DNA from: Vitis vinifera | Lineage: Eukaryota > Streptophyta > Magnoliopsida > Vitales > Vitaceae | DNA: 64,000 bases | NCBI RefSeq assembly: GCF_030704535.1 | Contig: NC_081807.1 | Coordinates: 6,365,001 to 6,429,000 of the forward strand | Direction: 5' to 3' | In this document: positions 1 through 11,603 of the stretch, in pieces | Layout of the letters: every line of letters starts with the position of its first letter | Numbering within the stretch: position 1 is the stretch's first letter | Position numbers and translations under genes: made by a program | The notes under the pieces: generated by a model | The model's database searches: none | The model's input: only the letters and a program-made list of their open reading frames with translations | Told to the model about the DNA's origin: nothing

Positions 1-655
1 TGGCTTTCCTTTGCATTTCCTCTTATACCTTATGGTTTCTTGTTAAAGACATGCAACATGAGGTCCTTCTTCCTTATATCTACGTGGCCTTGAAGTTGAA
101 GTTTGGACCCAGAAATTTTAACTCTTCTTGTAGACCCAGAAAAGGCTTGAATGAATGTGGTTTGGAGGATGTAGTAAATGATTATATGAGCTCAAATCCT
201 ATATTCAATGGATACAGTTTTGAGAATGATTTGACATGGTTCCACTTATCCTTTAGGATAAACCTTTTTAACCTTATGAAGAGGAGTTCTTTACATATAA
301 TTTTTGTTTAACAAAACAGAGAATTCAATACAATAGTTTTGAAATATTTTTTATTTTGTTCTTTCTGGTGTGATGTTTATCTTCAATTCCTTTATTTAAT
401 TTACATTATTAATTATGTTTTGTATTTGACCGTATGTTAACTTTTTGTTTGTCCGTTTTGCATTGGTTTTCTGCCATTTACCACTGTTACCTGCCCTTAG
501 AACTGTATTGTATAAATTCTAGGCACCATGTAGAATCCCTGACTTGATGCTGAGCCATAACTCATCATAGACATTAAGTACTTTCTTTTCCTCAATTCTT
601 AAAGAATTAAAAATGTCATTGTTGGGTAATGATCCTCAAGCCTTTTCTTTTGCAG
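1..655 (+). other. Intron sequence upstream of the MTK penultimate exon
   Basis: I see no exon of the kinase here. The stretch is T-rich and ends in a pyrimidine-rich tract and AG at 654-655, which is the acceptor of the following exon. The open frame at 51-311 has no recognisable domain and does not match the kinase. The window therefore seems to open inside an intron of the methylthioribose kinase gene. Confidence 0.6.
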
Positions 656-1464
656 ACATATAAAAAATGGATTTTGAAGACAATAGAACAGACTTGGAAT
701 TTTTTCCACAAAAAATTTACTGCATTATGGAATGAACACAGGAATGGCTCTGGTGAGGCGTATCTTCCAGAAATTTATAATAACCCTGAACTTCAGCTTC
801 TTACACAAAAGAAATACATGCAAGATTTGTTGCATGACACCCTCGGATTTGGTGCTGCCAAAATGATAAGGTGAGGTTGTGATTCAGTTTGTTAACTATA
901 TTTTTTGTATCATTGCTTTCTTCTACTATTGATGATTCTTTTTTATTTCCTTGCATCCTTAAGAACATTTTATAGCAGTAAGAATGTAGATATATTCTTA
1001 AGATTTTTTTACAACATTTTATGGCATTTTTTATTTTATTTTTTTTAAATTTTGGATTTTTACATCATACTATTTATTTTTATTTTCATTTTTTAGCTTT
1101 AGGCATTTTAAATGATCCTTACACCTTTGAATGTCTAATGGAGATATCGGTTTAAATATATAATTATACCAATTCAAGTACTTGAACCATCGATTTATGT
1201 AAGTGGTATCATGAAACCCTGTTTCTTGCATTCTTGTCATAGACTTCATACAATTAATTTTTTTTAAGACTTCTCTATCTTTGGATTCACAGGAGAATTG
1301 TTGGTGTAGCACATGTTGAGGATTTTGAATCAATTGTTGATGCTAGCAAGCGAGCTAACTGTGAGAGACAGGCACTTGTATTTGCAAAGATGCTTTTGAA
1401 GGAAAGGAGAAAATTTCAGGCTATCACTGAAGTTGTTTCAGCCATTCAGCAAGAACAATCATGA
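656..1464 (+). CDS. MTK: Methylthioribose kinase, last two exons (5' part outside window)
   Basis: S-methyl-5-thioribose kinase phosphorylates methylthioribose in the cytosolic methionine salvage (Yang) cycle, which recycles the methylthio group left by ethylene, polyamine and nicotianamine synthesis. Two exons are visible: 656-870, followed by donor GT at 871, and 1293-1464 after acceptor AG at 1291-1292, ending in TGA at 1462-1464. They join in phase. The peptide carries stretches I recognise from the C-terminal third of plant MTKs: [37 protein letters not shown] and, after the intron, [13 protein letters not shown] and [11 protein letters not shown]. Catalytic loop and nucleotide-binding exons lie upstream of the window. 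No breaks are seen in the visible part, so the gene looks functional. The identification rests on remembered family sequence and is firm for the family. Confidence 0.93.
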
Positions 1465-2869
1465 GAAAAGTATTAGGTAAAGTTGAATGTTTGGTTAGGG
1501 CACACAGAGTTAGTTGGGGTGGGTGTTCTGATGGGATTTGGATCCCGAATTGCCATTTAGAGCAATCATGATATTAATTCTGATTTATACCAATGATATG
1601 AATTGCACTTCTTGCTGTATTTGCTTCTGTTGTTTGCTACAAATGATTCTCATAAGCTCCTGATGAAATCATCAATCCACAGTTTGATATATTTTAAAAA
1701 TTGTACCAATGTTTTCTACATCTGATCAACTTTACTATTTACTTCATCAATGTTTTCTTCATGTGTGATTAAAACTAACCTCTTATGCACCATATTATTT
1801 ACTATAATTCACAATTGACTTGGCTATTTTCCATGAAGACTAGCAATTTCTGAACAGAGTATTTAATCTTGGTAGTGTGGGTGGGAACCAAACATTCTAA
1901 CCCCAGCGGGATATGCTTTTAAGCCCTTTGTTCATTTCATTTGTATGTTTCCCTGCAATGAGTTTGAACCCAAAAGCTTCTAATCGCACTTTTTCATTTC
2001 ATATGTAAGACTCCATGCATCAAAAAGTCATATGAAGTCTGAACAAACAATGAACCTGTATGTCCTAGTTTCTCCTGACAGAGTATCTTTCACATCCGTC
2101 ACAGTAATTTGATTCATTGAATGCTGATTGGAGTTTAAGAGACAGGGATTGAATACTAGGACATATTTTTTGGCCTTGGATTTACCTAATAATCAATTCC
2201 TTTCCTTTCCAAGTGTGTCCCTACCCATCAATCCAAAACAAACTCTTGCTCATATATATATTTAACAGGAAACTTTTTCTTTTCCTTTTTCCTTTTGGTT
2301 GCCCCCATTGAGACTCCAACCTTGAACATAACATATCCCCGCACAACTTGGTCTCAAGGGCTAGTCTTGCTTATATTGATACTAATTAAACACTGAAAAG
2401 ACCCTATCTTGATTGGCTTTGAAGCCTATATCATTGAACCCATATTACATTTTTTGTGTGAACAATATGAATTCCTTTAGATATTGCCTGTTACTTCTTC
2501 ATCTTTATTGAAACTAATATATCCAGTGGGTGGTTGCCATATTGGTTTTCCAAGGTCTTCAAACATTCAGATTGAAGCTAATCTACTGGAAGCACTACTT
2601 AAGACTTTGATCTAGTTAATTTATTGACGTCAGTTTTGTGACTGATGGGCATGGGATTAGCCACAATGGTTGGTCATGAACTTTAAATATTCCTGAAGTA
2701 GATCATGTTAAAGTCATGTGAAGGGAACTGCAATTGAATGGTGGAGGAAATCTAGATTTGTATATTTTATACCAGCAACAATATTAGCTTAGAATTTCTG
2801 TATGCTTGTCCTGTTTGAACCAACAATATTAGCTTAAAATTTGTTTGTGCTTGTTATATATATACATAT

Positions 2870-2920
<51 letters not shown>

Positions 2921-3566
2921 TTTTTAAAGGATGTCCTGACCCATGACATATGCCTCATGAGTTGAGGCATGAAAGGCACACTTTTTACAAGCCTTGGCTT
3001 TAGGCAAAAGAGTTCATCGTCTTAGTTAGGCTCTTACATGATGCATATTAGAAAAAATAATCGTACTCACCAAAACTTTTCTTGATAAGCTTACACCAGA
3101 TGCCTATGACCATCTGATCTTTTACATGCTTGTTGGATGTTTGTACCCCAGGATGTATCTCCATTCAACTGCTGCATGGTGTGATGAAATGAGGAAGAAT
3201 TTGACAATATGGGGGAATGGGAGTGGGTTTGTGGTTGTGTCTGGGGTTTGGTTTGGGTTGGTTGTTTTCGGGGCATCATTTGGTTTAGTTGGGTAGTGGT
3301 TGTTTGTCACTTGTTAGGTGAGGAGAAGGGGAGGAGGCGTGGTGGTGGTGTTGCTGTTTGGTTCAGGTTTGTTTTGTGTAATGTGTTTCAGTATGTTTTG
3401 ATTAGTTTAGAGCTCCATCCCTGTGACAATCTTGTATATGAATCAGAGAAAAGGAGATGCATGGAAGGATTTCATTTTTTATATTGAAATTTGCTAATCT
3501 ATTCAAATACTGATTCAGAAAAACACAACACAACTCATCATATCATTTGTGTTTGCAGGCACGTTT
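1465..3566. other. Intergenic region between MTK and the BSP cluster
   Basis: This holds the MTK 3' untranslated region followed by AT-rich DNA. I see no convincing gene. Overlapping open frames near 3091-3487 come from low-complexity GT-rich sequence and have no family resemblance. A GA microsatellite lies at 2873-2920. Confidence 0.6.
2873..2920. repeat. (GA)n microsatellite
   Basis: An uninterrupted AG/GA dinucleotide run of about 40 bases, with one A insertion near its right end. It follows a short TATA/CATA-rich stretch. It is likely length-polymorphic between individuals. Confidence 0.95.
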
Positions 3567-3820
3567 CTAGGCATTATTATTATATTTAGCTTTGCACTCA
3601 CTCCAGAGCTGATCAGTGATCTTTCTCATCTCTTTTCTCAGTTCTGCTACAAACCCATTTTGGAGAGTGTTACGGTAGTCCAGGAACCTAGTAGTCTCAA
3701 CATAACCCTGGTCCCGCTGGTCACCTTGGCCAGGTTGCACCCAGTGAGATGGTGCATACCCTGCCTTCATTCTCCCAAAATCTACAATGCCTTCAATGAG
3801 TCCTCCAGGGATCTGGAAAT
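3567..3820 (-). pseudogene. BSP copy A, C-terminal fragment (basic secretory protein family)
   Basis: Reading leftwards from about 3820, the frame matches the second half of the BSP proteins nearby: PGGLIEGI, GYAPSHWVQPGQGD and TRFLDY, ending in a stop near 3567. The N-terminal half, including the signal peptide and the HExxH zinc site, is absent. About 15 residues between EMRK and DQLW are also missing compared with copies C and E, where GYSADFFVELL is present. Several substitutions (GRM in place of VRL, YVETTRF) make it the most diverged copy together with G. It is a dead relic at the left edge of the cluster. Confidence 0.85.
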
Positions 3821-4080
3821 TAAATTCTGCAATACCAAGTTGTGATACAACATGACATGCCCTCAGAAATTATATGATCTGAAAGGTTGCGTTTTGCTGT
3901 TTTAGCTTAGATATCAGTTTCCAATGTCTGTGCTGGGTATGCTAATGAAACTGTTTGCTTAACCGGAAAAGTATTTCTTGAGTTTTGATATGAACAGGGT
4001 ACTGGCAAAGGTGATGCTACTTGCTAGTTCAATAGACGAAACTATTGGAAATGGATAGAAACAAGAGTACGATTATGGAA

Positions 4081-4345
4081 TTAGAATTCTGCAGAAAAAG
4101 AGAATTCTGCTACCTCTACTATAGTATTGAAATTTACCAAATGCTGTGCAGTTGATTGGCTTGGCTCTTGTGAATGGTGATTTTGGTTTTGAATGAGCCA
4201 CAGTGACAACAGTATTGAACATTTGCTCCAGGAAAAGACATCGCCCTCATCCGTAATGTACATAAAGAAAGTTTGGTTGGTATTTCGGATTTCCTTCTCA
4301 TCAGTGAAAGAGGTAAGATCAATAAGCTGTGGGGCATTGGGTCAA
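4081..4345. repeat. Duplicated BSP-flank segment (copy 1 of 3)
   Basis: A non-coding stretch shared with about 5780-5990 and 8195-8420. Landmarks are a run containing GTTTTGAATGAGCCA and, roughly 100 bp on, TTGGTATTT-GGATTT followed by CCT/CCC and TCA. Similarity is moderate, with many substitutions and indels. It shows that the BSP duplication units included flanking DNA. Short open frames here are not genes. Confidence 0.6.
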
Positions 4346-4624
4346 CTATGAGGTAATCCTTCAAGAAATCCACAAATTCTCCATCTGTATGTGGTGTTTA
4401 GGTTTTTCTTGAACAGGTAGCTTTGCGTTGAAATGGATGTAAAACAGGCTTCCGTTCCTTTGGCTAGGACTGCTTTGAACATTTGACACTAGTTAATAAA
4501 GAAAAGTGCAGCAACTAATAGCAACAATAATAATGATATGTGGATCCTCCTTGAAATGATTATGGATACAGAACCCGGTAGAATACTATCTGTGTCAGTT
4601 GCGATATCTGCTCCAATTACATGT

Positions 4625-5307
4625 CTAGTTTCCATACTGAGCCTTGTAGTCACTCCAGAGCTGATCAACCGTCTTCCCCAGAAGCTCCACAAACAAGTCT
4701 GCACTGTACCCTCTTCTCATCTTCTGGTCGAGTTCTGCTACAAGCCCATTTCTAAGACTGTTGCAGTAGTCCAGAAACCGGGCTGTCACATCATAGCCCT
4801 GGTCCCAGCGATCACCTTGCCCCGGTTGCACCCAGTGGCTTGGGGCCAAGTCAGCCCTCAGCCTCACAAAATCTGCAATTCCCTCTATCAGTCCCCCGGG
4901 GTATCGTTATTTCCATACCACTGCCATACATGTGCCATCTCATGGTAAATGACTCCCCTGAATTCCCTCTTCACGTCACCTGAGTAGCTTCCAAGGTAAT
5001 TGGCGTTGACGTGAATCTCATTATTGAGGGAAGTAAAGGCAATGCTATTTCCGTTCTCAATGATCAAAGTCATCTTCTGCATGTCCTTCCTATCTGCTTC
5101 GGTGTTTCGCTGGAAGATCCTCCATATGAAATCAGTGGCGGATGTTAGTGTCTCCCTGCTGTATTCAACCCCAATTTTATTTGTGAATCAGATGCCACCA
5201 GCGCTGTTTCCGGCATTGTTGGTGACAACATATCCAACTGCATGGATTCCATGAAGAGTTGCTAGAACTACTAGCAAAGAGAGAAGGATCATATGGTTAT
5301 AAGCCAT
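4625..5307 (-). pseudogene. BSP copy B, broken by a nonsense codon and a frameshift
   Basis: A full-length copy from the ATG at 5305-5307 (start MAYNHM, as in copy C) to the stop at 4625-4627. It is disrupted twice. An in-frame TGA at 5188-5190 stands where the intact copies have an arginine codon, consistent with CGA to TGA. A one-base deletion in a G run near 4892-4901 lies just after the NDTPG stretch. One codon is inserted before NNEIHV. The zinc-site motif HEMAH and the SHWVQPGQGDRWDQGYD block are kept, so decay is recent. The promoter still has a TATA box. The total is 683 bp against 681 bp in the intact copies. Confidence 0.93.
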
Positions 5308-5341
5308 GGCTCTATGCTAACCAATATACTAGGGGTAAATG

Positions 5342-5352
5342 GTTTATATAGA
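5342..5352 (-). promoter_or_regulatory. TATA box of BSP copy B
   Basis: On the minus strand this reads CTATATAAAC, about 40 bp before the ATG. The same motif precedes copies E and F, and a variant precedes C. The spacing to the ATG is shorter than in the other copies. Confidence 0.6.
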
Positions 5353-6326
5353 GAAAGGCCTTAGTTGTATTCAACACATAAAATTAGGTGAAGTCTACAG
5401 AAGAGTAAGACTTTGTTCAGACTATACGGCTAAGGAATCAGGTGGGAAAGAGGAGGTGTGTCTTGTTATTTAATGGTGAGAGTGATGACAAACTTCTGAA
5501 AGTTGAGGTTTCTGTGCAGGGTAGGACCCGGCAATTAGCCAAACTCCAAATCTTCTTGTGCAAATGTTAGGTAAGGTTGGACGTTCTTACGCTGATGAAA
5601 TTCAGCAGACTGATTGGCAATGCAGGGCAGGAATGGGTAACAAATGACTTGGAAGATTGTGGAAGAATAAAAGTCTCCCACGGAGGATCAGCTTTCAGAT
5701 TTGCAACTAAAGGAAGGAAAAGCTAAATAGCTCCGAAGTTTATGCAATGGGGAAAATATCTCTTGGAATAAGAAAAGGAAGCCCATAGAAGTCAATTTAA
5801 TGCCGTGCAGTAGAATGGATGGTTTTAATCTTGTTTTGGATTTGAATGAGCCAAACGAGAACGTATTCACTCCTGCAAAAGATGAAACCCCCAATACCCC
5901 CAATACCCAGGTAATTCCAGAAAGCTTGATTGGTATTTTGGATTTTCCTCCCTGAAATCATGCCTGAAATTGTGTAGAAGAGGGAATAAAGAGATAAATG
6001 GATATGCGCTAATCAATAGAATCGGCATATAACACAAGTAACAGTATAGTGATTTCAAGATTGATTCAGTCTAGGGTTAGGCAGTCTGTCATATTTTCAA
6101 TGCAATCAACCTTATCTATTTGACGAGGTCCTTTGATCATTTCATTTGACTGGTCTGTTCATGTTGTAATCTGATGGAGCCTGGCAGTCAAAAATCAATA
6201 AGACAGAATCCAAACATGGGTGAACTTTATGAGGGCTTCTCAATCATTAAACAGTAATTTATTCAGAGCAATTAATCACATATTAATTATTTAGTTCAAT
6301 CAGCTGCAGTGTCCCCAGCTGGATTG
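5353..6326. other. Spacer between BSP copies B and C
   Basis: AT-rich, with no gene. The 5400-5560 stretch resembles DNA upstream of copies C, E and F (shared words such as AATTAGCCAAACTCCA), so it is duplicated promoter-distal sequence. The 5780-5990 stretch is copy 2 of the repeated flank segment. Confidence 0.6.
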
Positions 6327-7007
6327 CTAGTTTCCGTACTTGGCCTTATAGTCGGTCCAGAGCTGATCAACGTTGTTCCTCAGAAGCTCCACAAAGAAGT
6401 CTGCACTGTACCCACTTCTCATCTTCTTGTTGAGTTCTGCTACAAACCCATTTCTAAGGCTGTTGCAGTAATCCAGAAACCGAGCAGTCACATCATAGCC
6501 CTGGTCCCAGCGGTCACCTTGCCCAGGTTGCACCCAGTGGCTGGGGATGTAGTTAGCCTTTAACCTCACAAAATCTGCAATTCCTTCTATTAGTCCTCCA
6601 GGAGTCTGTCCATTACCATTCCACTGCCAAATGTGTGTCATCTCATGGTAAAGCACTCCAGTGAACTCCCCCTTCAGATCACCTGAGTATTCTTTGATGT
6701 AGTTGGCATTGACGTGAATCTCATCGTTTTCAGCATATGCGATTCCATCCGTGTTTTCAATTATCAGAGTTACTCTCTGCACATCTTTTCTGTCTGCAGG
6801 AGTGTTCTGTTGGAAGAGCCTCCATATGAACTCAGTGGCAGATACTAGTGTCTGCCTGCTGTATTCAATTCCAATATCATTGTTGAATCGGACACCGCCT
6901 GTGCTGTTTTCCGCATTGTTGGTGACAACATATTCAACTGCATGGATTCCATGCAGGGCTGCTAAAACTACCAAGGAAGAGAGAAGGAACATATGGTTAT
7001 AAGCCAT
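6327..7007 (-). CDS. BSP copy C, intact basic secretory protein (zincin-like)
   Basis: 226 aa, intronless. Residues 1-23 form a signal peptide (MAYNHM start, hydrophobic LLSSLVVLAALHG core, likely cut after IHA). The mature domain is of the BSP type (PF04450), known from secreted wound- and pathogen-induced plant proteins such as NtPRp27. HEMTH at residues 121-125 matches the HExxH zinc motif of metallopeptidases and is followed by IWQWNGNGQTPGGLIEGIAD and the family block SHWVQPGQGDRWDQGYDV. Likely site of action is the apoplast. Whether it is proteolytically active is not shown by the sequence. No break is seen and the length equals copy E. It differs from E at many positions, so the two are not a very recent pair. 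A TATA-like box lies at 7071-7080. Confidence 0.95.
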   Translation of the reverse strand: MAYNHMFLLSSLVVLAALHGIHAVEYVVTNNAENSTGGVRFNNDIGIEYSRQTLVSATEFIWRLFQQNTPADRKDVQRVTLIIENTDGIAYAENDEIHVNANYIKEYSGDLKGEFTGVLYHEMTHIWQWNGNGQTPGGLIEGIADFVRLKANYIPSHWVQPGQGDRWDQGYDVTARFLDYCNSLRNGFVAELNKKMRSGYSADFFVELLRNNVDQLWTDYKAKYGN

Positions 7008-7070
7008 AGCTTTATGCTGCTTTCCCCTCCCCCTCCCCTTTATTTTAGGTTAAGGGAAAGAGCACAATAG

Positions 7071-7080
7071 ATTTATACAG
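7071..7080 (-). promoter_or_regulatory. TATA-like box of BSP copy C
   Basis: Reads CTGTATAAAT on the minus strand, about 65 bp before the ATG. It corresponds to the CTATATAAA box of copies B, E and F. Confidence 0.6.
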
Positions 7081-9118
7081 AGAAAGGCCTTCTTTGCATT
7101 CAACACATATGCTTCTTCCTTTATTTTGGTCTCAATGTCCCGAGGAATCAATGCTACTGTCGGTTCTCTTGGGCATTACCCATGGACTGTAGCCCTTGGC
7201 CTCATCAATTTTTAAGTCTTCTGTTTGTTCAGCTTCGATAGGTGCCTAGTGCTCACGTAGAGAATGGGAGAATAGAAATTTGCAGCGACTGTAGATGGAA
7301 AATGACTTGCTCAAACGATATGGTTGGATCATTAGCTAGGAATCATGAGGTGGGGTCTGGTGATTTAATCGTGACAGACATGATACATGGTATTAGCCGG
7401 CCACGATTCTCAGATTAATTTGCAAGAAAATTCTCAGCCCTTGCAATTAGCCAAACTCCAGTTGTCTTTTCAAAATTTTTTCCCCTTAAAAAATGGAGTA
7501 AGGTTGAATACAAAAACTTAAAAAGCTGATGAAAGTTTAATAGACTGATACAAATGTAGGAAAGGAAGGCAAAACAATTCCAGGTTTCAAATTAGATGAT
7601 ACATGATTTGAAGTTTGTGGATGAACGAGATCAGTTCCGTGAAAAATCAGTGTTAAAAAGTGATAAACGGGTTCAGATTGTTGGACCATGAAGGATAACA
7701 GTGACTTTCTCAATGACGGATGGATGGTTTTTGTTCAACTTGTTCTTAGAGATATGAATGAATAGATATGTTAATTCAATTTTAGTACATTGAGGTGGGA
7801 GAATGGAATCAGTTTACATGATCATCATCATTGGTGCTTATATATATATACACACTCACGAGTTCTTCTTAATCTTGTAGAAGCATTTTAAAATTGTGAG
7901 GGTCCGTTTAAACCTGGAGGAGATAAATATGTAAATGGATGCAGATTATTATAAAATGGTATTAAAGTTGATTCTCGAACCGGTGTGAGGATTTGTTTAT
8001 TCCCTTCTATGAGAAGTGTATGTATGTTGGGCCCTCCAATTCCATGGGATATACAATTGAGTACGGATTGTTACATTTATATCTATAAAAACTGTCCCAA
8101 ACGAGCCCTTTTGTATAATTGAGAAATTGGGAGCTGTGTAATATTGCCAGTCCCATAGAATTGGAAGTTCAACATTTTAGAAAAAATGGCATTCCAAATA
8201 CTGTTTCGAAGCTGCCTTATAACTATTGTCTTGAAATTTAGCCAATGCTGTGCAATAGATTGTTTTGAATGAGCCAAATAAAACCTTACACAAAAATTGC
8301 ACCTGCAATTGACAGACCCCTTATTCCTAACACAAAATCAGAAGAGGAAGGCGATCCCTGAAAGGAAGCTTTGATTTCTATTTTAGATTTTCTTCCCAGA
8401 AATCACGCCTGAAATTGTGAGAGGAATACATTCGTATCTTATCATGCTTTGAGTCAAATATGGTGTAATCTATCTGGAGAGTTCCTGAATAATGAAGAAG
8501 ATTCCGTTTCTGTTTTAGATTGAATTTGGATGCTGTGTATGGCCTTCCTAAGGGATTTGTAGTCCTCTTCATCTAGTGAATGATGTGCAATAAATAGGAT
8601 AGATGATAGATCTACATTTGATATTATAGTAAGGACAATTATCTTGGAGACCAAAGTGCGGAATCGAAGACCAGCCAGAGATTGGAGACCACCCACAGGT
8701 GGGCTGAGATGATTTGCAGCGGTGCTGGTCGAGCTTGTAGGGGTCGGAGATAGTGGCGGCCTGGATTCCAGAAGGACTGAAGAAGGAGATAGTGAAATCC
8801 ATTGAGAGAGATGAGAGAGATGAAGAAAAGGAAAGTACTGAGTATGGGTTGATTGAGTAGGAGGGTATTTTTTTCCTAACATTTTAGCTCCTACTAGTCA
8901 TTATGCAAAATATATGGTCTTTTGGGTTATTATTAGATTCATCTATCCATTTTAACATATACATTCCTTTATAATAATACCAACTTATTAAGGTTTTGCA
9001 CCCAGAAGAATGAAACACTTAGAGAAAGGGACTCGTGATTTAAGATATAAATACAAGAAAAGGGAAATAATAGATGTTTTGGAATCCAATAACTATATTT
9101 GGTTTGATTCTCTACCGT

Positions 9119-9333
9119 ATTTTCTATAATATAGTGAAATGATTTCTCTCATATGTAGATGTAGATATGATTGGTCAAATAATATTTAAAAAATCATGTA
9201 TCTTTGTGTGTATCATTTGATCTCTATAATATTTTCTATTATATAGTCAAATGATGTCTCTTATGTATGAATCTAGGTATGATTGGCCAAACAATATTAA
9301 AAAATCTTATGTCTTTGTGTGTATCATTTTATC
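9119..9333. repeat. Direct tandem duplication of about 110 bp
   Basis: Two diverged copies side by side, about 9119-9226 and 9232-9333. Shared words include TCTATAATATAGT/TCTATTATATAGT, ATGATTGGTCAAA/ATGATTGGCCAAA and CTTTGTGTGTATCATTT. No coding potential. Confidence 0.8.
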
Positions 9334-9378
9334 TTTATATTTTTACGTTAATAGATTTGCATTAAAGCTCCCATTGAC

Positions 9379-9384
9379 ATAATA

Positions 9385-9415
<31 letters not shown>

Positions 9416-9418
9416 TTA
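9379..9418. repeat. (TAA)n microsatellite
   Basis: About thirteen ATA/TAA triplets with two TGA interruptions in the left half. Confidence 0.9.
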
Positions 9419-9902
9419 AATTCACAATATATTAATAATGGGATTGATCTTAGTTCAATCTAGAAGAGTTTGTTAGACATCTAATTCAATTGACATTACT
9501 CAAGTAATGGTTTCATTATATTTAGTAATAGTTATTAATCCATGTGCCTAAATAAGAATGACAATGGGATAACTTGCTTTTGTTTTGTTTATTTAAAATA
9601 ATTCTCATTTAAACCTTATAAAGAAAAATTAAACGAGATTGTGTAGGCATGTAAAATTTTCATATCATTTTGTCATGTCCTATTTAACTTTTTAATATTT
9701 TTTTAATCTTTTAAAAAATATGAACTTTTAAAATTTTTAATTGTATTAAAAATAAATATATTTTATAAATAATTAAAATATTTAATTATTTATAACATAT
9801 TTTATTAAGCATTATTGTTTATTATTTTATATGTATTAAAAATAAAAAATAAAAAAATAAAATTAATATACAAAGGGGAAGACAAGACGAACCATGTCCA
9901 AG

Positions 9903-10197
9903 GGACTTTTCTCAATAGTACGATAATTTAAAAAAGTTATGCTTAAATTATTGTAGTAGAATAAGTTATTATAAATATATGATAGTTTTTGCCACCTAGG
10001 AGAGAGGAGAGAGGGTGAACGGATAAATTTTTTTTTAAACCAAAATCATCTTTTCAAATTTCAAAAGACGAAATCGTCTCTTCAAGATACGAGTTAAATG
10101 AAAAAAAAATATATATATATTTTTTAAAAAAATTCCCCATTTATATAAAAAAAAAAAAATCCTTAAGGGAACTCGTCTCTTCAAGAGACGAGTTCCA

Positions 10198-10248
<51 letters not shown>

Positions 10249-10906
10249 TAAAAAAAAAGAAATTCCCAAATTAAAAAAAAAAAAAAAAAACAAGGGAACT
10301 CGTCTCTTCAAGAGACGAGTTCTCATAAGAAATTCCCAAATTAGAAAAAAAAAAAAAAAATTCCTCAAGGGAACTTTGTTATTAGGAGTGGTTAGATGAC
10401 AAAGAAAAGAAAATCACCCCGACCACCATATATTTAAGAGATTTGAGAGCAAAACATGTGGTCCCCACATATTAAATAGGTTTGGGAGCAAAACATGTGG
10501 CTACATGCATAAGAGAGAGGATGGAAGGATATTTGAGTGGGGGAAAAGTCAAGGAAAAATATGGGTATTACACATGAGAGAGAATAAGAAGACGTTTGAG
10601 TGGTAAAAGAAAATTCATCTCTTGATGAGTTCCATAAATATATATATATATATATATATTAAAAATTCTCAAATTATTATAAAAAAAATTTAAAAAAAAG
10701 CAATTCCTTAATAAACGAGTTTCCATGAAAAAAAAGGGAACTTGTCTCTTCAAGAGACAAGACGAGTTCCTTGAAGAATTGTTGTTGTTTTTTTTTTTTT
10801 TTTAATTTGGGAATTTTTTTTAAATATATATATTTTTTCATGGGAACTCGTTTATCGAGGAATTGTTTTTTTTTTTAAATTTTTTTATAATAATTTGGGA
10901 ATTTTT

Positions 10907-10982
<76 letters not shown>

Positions 10983-11311
10983 TGGAACTCGTCTTTTCAA
11001 GAGATGAGTTCTCTTGAGGAATTTTTTTATTTTTTTATTTTTTTATAATTTGAGAATTTTTTTTTTAAATATTTTTTTTCATGGGAACTCGTCTCTTGAA
11101 GAGACGATTTCCAAATTTTTTTAAAATCGTCTTTTGAAAAGTCGTCTTTTGAAATTTGAAAAGATGATTTTTGGTTTTTAAAAAAATTTATCCGTTCACC
11201 CTCTCTCCTCTCTCCTAGGTGACAAAAACTACCATATATTTGTAATAACTTCTTTTACTATAATAATTTAAGCATAACTTTTTTAAATCACTGGACTATT
11301 GAGAAAAGTCC
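9903..11311. mobile_element. Fold-back TIR element 1 (Mutator-like), 1.4 kb
   Basis: The termini read GGACTTTTCTCAATAG on the left and its inverse on the right. The inverted repeats run about 160 bp (9903-10065 and 11149-11311), with few mismatches in the conserved core around GGAGAGAGGAGAGAGGGTGAACGG. The element is flanked by the 10-bp direct repeat CATGTCCAAG (9893-9902 and 11312-11321), a target duplication size typical of Mutator-like elements. Inside lie about eight copies of a small palindrome with arms GGGAACTCGTCTCTT, separated by A/T tracts and poly(AT). The 10380-10600 centre is unique and non-coding. No transposase is present, so it is non-autonomous. Open frames here come from A/T tracts. 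Confidence 0.9.
10911..10979. repeat. (AT)n microsatellite inside fold-back element 1
   Basis: About 34 uninterrupted TA dinucleotides. A second run of about 20 repeats lies in the left arm at 10201-10240. Both sit between palindromic units. Confidence 0.95.
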
Positions 11312-11321
11312 CATGTCCAAG

Positions 11322-11603
11322 CTCGAAATTAGAAAAAAAGAAAAAAATTCAAATCCACCACTTGCTTGTTCATTTTAATTCCAAATCCATTTCATTTAGA
11401 AGGACACGATGGGATGGTTGATGAAAAATTCCTCCCATTGTCATTCCTGAAGGTTCTTGTTTTGGTTTTTCTACCGGAGCCTTCCAGTCAACCAAATTTG
11501 GATATGAAGAGTCATCAATGGTGGGCGATGTGTGGGAAAAATGATTCCTTTGGAAGGAAGACTATTCTGAGCAGGTAATCATAATAATATCTGTTTCCAC
11601 TTA
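11322..11603. other. Spacer between fold-back element 1 and BSP copy D
   Basis: No gene. The part from about 11570 resembles the sequence at 12582-12615 (AGCAATTAATCACAATAATATC-type words), which is BSP 3' flank material. It is the sequence that replaced the end of copy D. Confidence 0.5.

Larger units (their letters stand above)
7081..9902. other. Region upstream of BSP copy C, no gene seen
   Basis: The first 400 bp resemble the upstream DNA of copies E and F (words such as AGATTAATTTGC and AATTCTCAG). The stretch 8195-8420 is copy 3 of the repeated flank segment. Open frames at 8454-8882 have a skewed Ser/Pro composition and no recognisable domain. From 8900 the DNA is strongly AT-rich with simple repeats. 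Confidence 0.55.

Noticed and set aside
51..311. 86-codon frame as an MTK exon
   Set aside because: Its sequence does not match the kinase, and the real exon begins after the acceptor at 655.
3091..3487. Overlapping open frames on both strands
   Set aside because: Low-complexity GT-rich sequence, no domain, no matching paralogue in the duplicated BSP units.
8454..8882. 142-codon Ser/Pro/Thr-rich frame on the minus strand
   Set aside because: No recognisable family, compositional bias, and overlapping frames of similar length. I would not call it a gene without transcript evidence.
10141..11048. Phe- and Ile/Tyr-rich open frames
   Set aside because: They are translations of poly(A), poly(T) and (AT)n inside fold-back element 1.
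9903..11311. CRISPR-like array in the repeated palindromes
   Set aside because: The units are AT-linked palindromes in a eukaryotic TIR element. There are no unique spacers of constant length and no cas genes.
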